Shown here: in pieces, positions 58,807-64,000 of the stretch
How the letters are laid out: the number at the start of each line of letters is the position of its first letter
How positions within the stretch are numbered: position 1 is the stretch's first letter
NCBI RefSeq assembly: GCF_000381745.1
Contig: NZ_KB906980.1
Coordinates: 34,541 to 98,540, forward strand
Origin: Psychromonas ossibalaenae ATCC BAA-1528
Lineage (GTDB): Bacteria; Pseudomonadota; Gammaproteobacteria; Enterobacterales; Psychromonadaceae
Reading direction: 5' to 3'
DNA: 64,000 nt
Made by a program: the position numbers and the translations under genes
The notes under the pieces: generated by a model
What the model was told of the DNA's origin: nothing
Databases searched by the model: none
The model's input: the letters and a program-made list of their open reading frames with translations, nothing else

Positions 58807-59634
58807 CTATTGCGCTTTAATATATGAACCGAGGACCGTCACCGGATACTGCATCTGTATCTCTTCTAATGCCTGTTTTAAATTAGCATCATCCTGATGC
58901 CCGTCAACATCGATAAAAAAATGATATTTGCCAAACTGTGATTTCGTCGGACGAGACATAATCGAAGTAAGGTTAACTTTCTGCAGAGCAAAGGCATTGA
59001 CGATATTACTCAATACTCCCGGACAATCTTTTTCGTTTTTCACAACCAGCGTCGTTTTATAATTAAGTTCGGCACTTCGCGGCAGCTGCTGTGTGCCTAT
59101 CACTAAAAACCGAGTCTGGTTATTTTTATAATTGGTTACATTTTTATTAATAAGGCAGCAGCCCTCGGCCATGGTTAAAGCATGCTGCGGAATTATCGCA
59201 CCGGCTCCTTTTCCCTGCTGCTTTGCCAGTAATAACGACTCTATATTACTTTGCGTATTATGGATAATGACATTGTCTAACCTATTGATAAAATCGGAGC
59301 ATTGCCCATGAGCCACAAACTGCACATAAAGATCCGTCAGTTGTTCAAGTTCTTCACAGTAACCTGCAAAAGAAAACTGAATCGGCAACAGCAGCTCCGA
59401 GAGCACCACTAAATTTGTGTCTAAGAGGTGATCTAATACAACTTGAACGTAGCCCTCAGATAAGTTCTCTATCGGCAGAACACCTATTTCACACTCTTTG
59501 CCAATAGCTTGAAAAGTTTCAGAAAGTGTAGGTAGATATTGAACCTGATAGGGAATGTCCTGGCCTTTTAAATATTGCTGAGCAGCCAAATCTGAAAATG
59601 TTTCTTTAGGACCAAGCGTAGCAATTTTAAGCAT
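58807..59634 (-). CDS. pheA: Stand-alone prephenate dehydratase with ACT domain
   Basis: It would convert prephenate to phenylpyruvate for phenylalanine synthesis. The 275 residues have the bilobal PDT domain (about 1-180), starting IATLGPKETFSDLAA and containing the catalytic-site TRFLVIG, and a regulatory ACT domain (about 195-270; CPGVLSNIVNAF and NLTSIMSRPTK). No chorismate mutase domain is fused, unlike the usual gammaproteobacterial P-protein. The canonical GPxGTF has E for G and the usual ESRP reads MSRP, so feedback control or activity may differ. It lies 78 bp after rpoH beyond a terminator. Confidence 0.85.
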   Translation of the reverse strand: MLKIATLGPKETFSDLAAQQYLKGQDIPYQVQYLPTLSETFQAIGKECEIGVLPIENLSEGYVQVVLDHLLDTNLVVLSELLLPIQFSFAGYCEELEQLTDLYVQFVAHGQCSDFINRLDNVIIHNTQSNIESLLLAKQQGKGAGAIIPQHALTMAEGCCLINKNVTNYKNNQTRFLVIGTQQLPRSAELNYKTTLVVKNEKDCPGVLSNIVNAFALQKVNLTSIMSRPTKSQFGKYHFFIDVDGHQDDANLKQALEEIQMQYPVTVLGSYIKAQ

Positions 59635-59675
59635 GAGGCACCGAGTGTAATAATTAGAAATTTAAGGCAAGTAAC

Positions 59676-59702
59676 AAAAAGCGAGCTTATCGCTCGCTTT
59701 TT
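59676..59702 (-). terminator. Terminator after rpoH
   Basis: An 11-bp stem AAAAAGCGAGC/GCTCGCTTTTT with a 5-base loop, about 11 bp after the rpoH stop. The U run on the minus strand is formed by the arm itself. Confidence 0.88.
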
Positions 59703-59712
59703 CGGGGACTAT

Positions 59713-60564
59713 TTATGCAAAATCCATATTAGATTTCAGCTTTTTGATAGCATTTGCTTCCAGCTGACGGACACGCTCTGCTGAAATATCATAACGAGCG
59801 GCTAAATCCTGCAGGGTGGCTTTCGGCTCACTTAACCAGCGGGAACTGACAATATCCTGGCTGCGTTCATCAAGTAGAGACAAGGCCGAATAAAGTTTAT
59901 TTTTTACATGCAGCTGCGCGTTTTCTGTTTCAACTACGACAGCAACATCGGCACTTTTATCTTCCAGATACTGAACAGGTGCAAAGCTGCCTTCATCATC
60001 GTCGCCGGCGCTTAAATCAAAAGATTGATCCTGTCCGTTTAAACGAGACTCCATTTCCAGCACATCTTTGGTTGTCACATTTAATTCTTCAGCAACATTA
60101 GCCACTTCATCATGACTAAACCAGCCGAGACGTTTTTTAGCTTTACGCAGATTAAAAAACAATTTTCGCTGCGCTTTAGTTGTTGCAACTTTTACCACAC
60201 GCCAGTTACGAATAACGTATTCATGTATTTCAGCTTTAATCCAATGTACAGCAAAAGAAACCAGGCGCACCCCCACTGACGGGTCAAAACGCTTAACAGC
60301 TTTCATTAAACCAACATTACCTTCCTGAATTAAATCAGCCTGCGGTAATCCGTAACCCGCATAACTTTTTGCAATATAAGCAACAAAGCGCAAATGCGAC
60401 ATAACTAATTTTTTAGCGGCTTCTAAATCACCATTATGAAATAAACGTTCTGCAAGCTCTTTCTCTTCCTCTGCACTGAGCATAGCGAATTGATTTACAG
60501 ACTGAACATAGGCTCCAATACTTCCTTGAGGAACTAAACTCATCGAATCTATTGTTTTACTCAT
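59713..60564 (-). CDS. rpoH: Heat-shock sigma factor RpoH (sigma-32)
   Basis: RpoH directs RNA polymerase to heat-shock promoters. The 283 residues match E. coli length. Region 2 contains [24 protein letters not shown] with the DnaK/2.2-2.4 core, the RpoH box is [18 protein letters not shown], and region 4.2 ends [20 protein letters not shown]. It follows ftsY-ftsE-ftsX as in E. coli, but here a small unknown gene and a terminator lie between. A 5' thermosensor is expected for the family; none was folded here. Confidence 0.97.
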   Translation of the reverse strand: MSKTIDSMSLVPQGSIGAYVQSVNQFAMLSAEEEKELAERLFHNGDLEAAKKLVMSHLRFVAYIAKSYAGYGLPQADLIQEGNVGLMKAVKRFDPSVGVRLVSFAVHWIKAEIHEYVIRNWRVVKVATTKAQRKLFFNLRKAKKRLGWFSHDEVANVAEELNVTTKDVLEMESRLNGQDQSFDLSAGDDDEGSFAPVQYLEDKSADVAVVVETENAQLHVKNKLYSALSLLDERSQDIVSSRWLSEPKATLQDLAARYDISAERVRQLEANAIKKLKSNMDFA

Positions 60565-60749
60565 GCTTTACCTTATTAATTTCTAATGGATAACTTAAAT
60601 ATTAACTATTTTGACAACAGTATTAAGCGATATGCTGACCGTAGACAAAAATAAATGTCTATTATACTGAAACTGCTTCAAGATGCAAAAATCAGCAGTT
60701 CCGGACCAGGCTGGAATATAGAGGCCGTCAAATTAGATCAGCAGAAAAA

Positions 60750-61073
60750 TTAACTAGCAAGTAAAAACTGTAGATAGTTGTTTTTGCTTAAACGACGTTT
60801 TAATAGGCGTGACAACCAGTACTCACTAAGCGCATGATCTTTAATAATACTTCTAAAATGTAAGGAGTTAACACTGATCATATCACCATCTTCTACATCG
60901 AAAGTACTATAGCCAATAACTGTACCGTCTAAACGGATAATTAATAATTCGCTGTAATTATCATATAGTTCACTTTGAGATTCTTGTGAATAGTCTTGAA
61001 TTTGTTCGTGGATCAGTGCCTGGCAGACAGGTGAAAATATAGGGGTCAACTTTAGATCAACAACCTTATGCAT
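60750..61073 (-). CDS. Hypothetical protein between ftsX and rpoH
   Basis: I do not recognise this 107-residue soluble protein. The pattern beta-helix (PVCQALIHEQIQDYSQ), then LLIIRLDGTVIGYSTFDVEDGD followed by a helix, loosely recalls half of an acetyltransferase (GNAT) fold, but no acetyl-CoA motif is visible. GAGGA lies before the ATG. A terminator separates it from ftsX, and it ends 185 bp before rpoH, so it is probably transcribed alone. Confidence 0.6.
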   Translation of the reverse strand: MHKVVDLKLTPIFSPVCQALIHEQIQDYSQESQSELYDNYSELLIIRLDGTVIGYSTFDVEDGDMISVNSLHFRSIIKDHALSEYWLSRLLKRRLSKNNYLQFLLAS

Positions 61074-61145
61074 AAATATCCTCGATTAAACTATTATAAA
61101 CAGCAAATTTGGTGACATAAATCACATATTACAAGCAAAAAAAAA

Positions 61146-61170
61146 GAGATCAAGTAAGATCTCCTTTTTT
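61146..61170 (-). terminator. Terminator of the ftsYEX operon
   Basis: A 6-bp stem GAGATC/GATCTC with a 6-base loop, flanked by A and T runs that give a long U tract on the minus strand, about 45 bp after the ftsX stop. Confidence 0.85.
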
Positions 61171-61207
61171 ATTTACTTACACTTCACAATAAAGTGACAG
61201 TATTGAC

Positions 61208-62197
61208 TTATTTAGGCTCTATTCGCACTAAGTACTGTTTTACCGAAATATAGGATGCACTAAAACCTAAGAAAGTGGCAACAGCGATCATAATTGCACT
61301 TTCTGTAAAACTCATTAATGATATTTGGAACTGCACTTGATATAGGCCCATTAAATCCATCACTCCGGACTGCAGCCACTGCACTAAACTAAAGGTCAGC
61401 AGCCAGGCAATTGTACCGCCTAATAAGCCGTACCAAGCCCCCACGTATAAAAATGGACGCTGAATAAAACTGTTGGTTGCTCCAACTAATTTCATGACTT
61501 CGATTTCCGGACGCTGATTTAATATATTCAGGCGTATGGTGTTACTGACAATCAGTAAAACGGAAAGCAGTAATAGAATGGCAATGCCGATAACAATATC
61601 CACCACCAGCGATAAAATAGCCTGCAGTTTTTCAATCCAATCGATATCAACCCTAACCAGGTCAATATCCTGCTCACGCTTAAGCTTGGCAACTAATAAC
61701 TTGCTGCCCGCGGTATTCATCGCCTGCTTAGCTGGAGTCACGACCAAAACAGCCGGCAGCGGATTTTCATCCAGATAGTTCAGCGCTTTCGAGAAACCGG
61801 ACATCTCTTTAAACTCTTCTAATGCCTGATGACGAGAAATATAAGTAACAGAATCAATATCATCATACATGCTTAATTTATTAATTAAGACCTGTACCCG
61901 CGGTTCAGAAATGTCTTTCTTCAAAAATAGGCTGATCTCTGATGCACTGTCCCACTGTGCGCTCACGCGCTCTGCATTTTTGTATAACACATGAAAAACA
62001 CTGGGCAATGATAAAGCCACACCTAACACTAAAATAGTCATTAAAGTGGCAAAAGGCGTTTTCCACAGCTCGGTAAAACTACTGAAAATCTGCTGAAAAT
62101 GCTGACGAATAACGGCTCCGACACGACCAAAAAATGAAACTTTTGTAATACGCGGCGAGCTTGATAATACTTTTTTATAATCTGTCTGATTAGCCAT
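61208..62197 (-). CDS. ftsX: Cell division protein FtsX
   Basis: FtsX is the membrane half of the FtsEX complex, which activates septal peptidoglycan hydrolases through the periplasmic protein EnvC. The 329 residues have a cytoplasmic N-terminus, TM1 (about 53-73), a periplasmic domain (to about 200), then three helices. EVMKLVGATNSFIQRPFLY is the conserved coupling segment. It overlaps ftsE by 8 bp. Confidence 0.96.
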   Translation of the reverse strand: MANQTDYKKVLSSSPRITKVSFFGRVGAVIRQHFQQIFSSFTELWKTPFATLMTILVLGVALSLPSVFHVLYKNAERVSAQWDSASEISLFLKKDISEPRVQVLINKLSMYDDIDSVTYISRHQALEEFKEMSGFSKALNYLDENPLPAVLVVTPAKQAMNTAGSKLLVAKLKREQDIDLVRVDIDWIEKLQAILSLVVDIVIGIAILLLLSVLLIVSNTIRLNILNQRPEIEVMKLVGATNSFIQRPFLYVGAWYGLLGGTIAWLLTFSLVQWLQSGVMDLMGLYQVQFQISLMSFTESAIMIAVATFLGFSASYISVKQYLVRIEPK

Positions 62198-62870
62198 TAC
62201 GTTCTCTCATTAATCCATCATTGATCATCACACCGTCTTTCAATGTTAGAGTGCGATAGCGCATTTTTGCAATCAAACCTAAATCATGGGTAGCAATTAA
62301 AACTGACATACCGAACTCATTAAGAGATTCAAATAAACTCAAGATCTCTAACGATAATTTAGGATCAAGATTACCCGTCGGCTCATCGGCAAGCAGGAGC
62401 GGCGGCTGATTGATAATAGCGCGGGCAATACCTACACGCTGCTGTTCGCCACCGGAAAGGTGAATCGGCGAGAAGTCTTCTTTACCTGATAATCCGACTT
62501 TATCAAGCGCAGCTAAACTACGACGCTTAATCTCATAACGGCTGTAACCTTCGATTAATAATGGTAAACCAACATTTTCTAATACTGAACGGTTCATTAA
62601 CAAGCGATGATCTTGAAAGATCATGCCGATATGACGACGCAGATAAGGAATATCGTTACCTTTAATATTACTTATATCATTACCGTTTAGAACAATTCTC
62701 CCCGTTGTAGGGCGTTCCATTAAGCTGATTAATTTTAATAACGTACTTTTACCAGAGCCTGAGTGGCCGGTTAAAAATGCCATTTCCCCCTGTTTCAGAT
62801 GGAAGTCCACCTCTTTTAATGCAGCATAGTTACCGGCATAAATTTTGCTGACCTCTTCAAATAAAATCAT
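62190..62870 (-). CDS. ftsE: Cell division ATPase FtsE
   Basis: FtsE powers the FtsEX complex at the division ring. The 226 residues have Walker A GHSGSGKST, signature HLSGGEQQR, Walker B LLLADEPTGNLD and switch IATHD. Length and the start MILFEEVSKIYAGNYAAL match the family. It begins three bases before the ftsY stop is passed and overlaps ftsX by 8 bp, so ftsY, ftsE and ftsX should be one transcript. Confidence 0.97.
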   Translation of the reverse strand: MILFEEVSKIYAGNYAALKEVDFHLKQGEMAFLTGHSGSGKSTLLKLISLMERPTTGRIVLNGNDISNIKGNDIPYLRRHIGMIFQDHRLLMNRSVLENVGLPLLIEGYSRYEIKRRSLAALDKVGLSGKEDFSPIHLSGGEQQRVGIARAIINQPPLLLADEPTGNLDPKLSLEILSLFESLNEFGMSVLIATHDLGLIAKMRYRTLTLKDGVMINDGLMRERNG

Positions 62871-62872
62871 GA

Positions 62873-64000
62873 TTAATTTTCACCTTGTTCTGAGTCTTCC
62901 TCTTTTGAGAAAAGTGCATCAATAAACTCCCTGGCATTAAATTCACGTAAATCGTCAATGCCTTCTCCTGTCCCTATATAACGAATAGGTAATTTAAATT
63001 TATCAGCTATCGAGAAGATGATCCCGCCTTTTGCTGTTCCGTCTAATTTGGTCAGTGTAATGCCGGTAATACCAACGGCCTGATCAAACAACTGTGCCTG
63101 ACTGATAGCATTTTGTCCCGTACCGGCATCAATGGTAAGCATAATTTCATGCGGTGCTGTTGCGTCTTTTTTACGCATAATACGCACCACTTTACTTAAC
63201 TCATCCATTAAGTGATCTTTATTTTGTAAACGCCCAGCTGTATCTGCAATTAGAATATCGGCACCGCGTGCTTTAGCCGCATCCATCGCATCAAATAAAA
63301 CAGAAGCACTGTCGGCGCCGGTCTGCTGGGCAATAACAGGAATATCATTACGTTCCCCCCAAACCTGAAGCTGTTCAACGGCAGCCGCTCGGAAAGTATC
63401 ACCGGCCGCTAACATTACCGACTTACCCTGCTGCTGATATTTTTTAGCCAACTTACCAATAGTAGTTGTTTTACCAACACCATTAACGCCAACCATTAAA
63501 ATAACATAGGGTTTTTTACTTTCATCAATAACTAAAGGCTGTTCAACTTCCTGCAGTATTTCAGAAAGATCTTCTTTTAACAGGCTATATAATGCTTCTG
63601 CATCTTTAAGCTGCTTTCTGTCTGCATGCTCAGTTAAATTGTCAATGATTTTTAAAGTGGTATCAACACCAATATCGGCAACGATTAACTGCTCTTCTAA
63701 TTCTTCAAAAAGATCATCGTCAATTTTTTTACCTTTGAACAAAGAGAATAAACCACTGCCGATACTTAAACGAGTTTTGCTTAAGCTTTGTTTGAAGCGG
63801 GCAAAGAAACCTAAGGTTTTTTGTTCTTTTTTGTCGGCAGCGGCAGGTTTCACCGGTTCCTGGTCAAACATTATCTCTTCATAATAATCTTCGCCAACTG
63901 ACTTTTCTTTTTCAGCTTCTAGTTTTTCAGCTTCTGGTTTTTCAGCTTCTGGTTTTTCAGCTTCTAGTTTTTCAGCTTCTAGCTTGTCAGCTTCTAGCTT
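62873..64000 (-). CDS. ftsY: Signal recognition particle receptor FtsY, 5' end outside window
   Basis: FtsY receives SRP-ribosome complexes at the membrane. The N and G domains are complete: GVNGVGKTTTIGKLA (P loop), DTAGRLQNKDHLM and TKLDGTAKGG. An ATG at 63871 is internal; the frame runs on upstream through SVGEDYYEEI and an EAEKL/EAEKP repeat to the window edge, so at least 375 residues are present and the true start lies beyond. The acidic repeat-rich N-terminus corresponds to the A domain of E. coli FtsY used in membrane attachment. First gene of ftsY-ftsE-ftsX. Confidence 0.95.
   Translation of the reverse strand, partial: KLEADKLEAEKLEAEKPEAEKPEAEKLEAEKEKSVGEDYYEEIMFDQEPVKPAAADKKEQKTLGFFARFKQSLSKTRLSIGSGLFSLFKGKKIDDDLFEELEEQLIVADIGVDTTLKIIDNLTEHADRKQLKDAEALYSLLKEDLSEILQEVEQPLVIDESKKPYVILMVGVNGVGKTTTIGKLAKKYQQQGKSVMLAAGDTFRAAAVEQLQVWGERNDIPVIAQQTGADSASVLFDAMDAAKARGADILIADTAGRLQNKDHLMDELSKVVRIMRKKDATAPHEIMLTIDAGTGQNAISQAQLFDQAVGITGITLTKLDGTAKGGIIFSIADKFKLPIRYIGTGEGIDDLREFNAREFIDALFSKEEDSEQGEN
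63912..64000 (-). repeat. 15-bp tandem repeat in the ftsY A domain
   Basis: Six near-identical 15-bp units (TCAGCTTCTAGTTTT on the plus strand) encode repeats of Glu-Ala-Glu-Lys-Leu/Pro, with Asp for Glu in the last visible unit. The array continues past the window edge. Near-identity suggests recent slippage, so the acidic domain is likely variable in length. Confidence 0.93.

Noticed and set aside
63912..64000. 15-bp repeats considered as a CRISPR array at the window edge.
   Set aside because: No unique spacers; the repeats continue the ftsY reading frame.

Overview
The window reads as a chromosomal segment of a marine, chitin- and maltodextrin-using gammaproteobacterium. The lepA/lepB-rnc-era-recO-pdxJ block, ftsY-ftsE-ftsX-rpoH order, ChiS-type chitin regulon, MalT regulon and moderate A+T richness fit the Vibrionales/Alteromonadales area, most plausibly Psychromonas or a close relative. 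That placement is inference from gene content, not a phylogeny. No rRNA, tRNA, CRISPR array, integrase or intact insertion sequence was recognised.

Region 1 (1-16 kb) is a chitin oligosaccharide regulon. On the minus strand a chitin-oligosaccharide binding protein is followed by two permeases and two ATPases. Beyond a terminator come a GH9 glucosaminidase-like enzyme, a cytosolic GH20 hexosaminidase and a GH94 chitobiose phosphorylase that runs off the left edge. The sensor ChiS is divergent on the plus strand, with a possible 14-codon leader overlapping its start and direct/inverted repeats in the shared control region. Together they import (GlcNAc)n and split it by hydrolysis and phosphorolysis. 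A secreted GH18 chitinase with two predicted chitin-binding modules lies at 24.1-26.7 kb. ampD overlaps the 3' end of chiS tail to tail.

Region 2 (16.6-23.4 kb) holds eno, pyrG and mazG. Downstream of eno are three decayed copies of the eno 3' end, each with its own UUCG-loop terminator; this is the strangest DNA in the window. An NSS-family sodium symporter follows with its 33-residue MetS-type partner.

Region 3 (26.8-34.2 kb) is a housekeeping block: lepA, then lepB-rnc-era-recO-pdxJ, then a cysteine desulfurase where E. coli has acpS. Region 4 (34.8-45.4 kb) is a mixed set: a membrane-anchored RRM protein, a Na+/H+ antiporter with a large regulatory tail, oligopeptidase B, an orphan bluB, a TPR-like protein, a YkgJ-type cysteine protein, alanine dehydrogenase, a YbaY-like lipoprotein, greB and a DUF1848 protein.

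Region 5 (45.6-56 kb) is a maltose regulon: malEFG on the minus strand, malT divergent, then a 980-bp gene-free stretch and malK-lamB. An identical 11-mer upstream of malE and malK is a candidate MalT operator. Region 6 (56.2-64 kb) has murI, trmA, a poorly defined small gene, a stand-alone prephenate dehydratase, rpoH, a small unknown gene and ftsX-ftsE-ftsY, with ftsY leaving the window inside a 15-bp repeat that encodes an acidic N-terminus.
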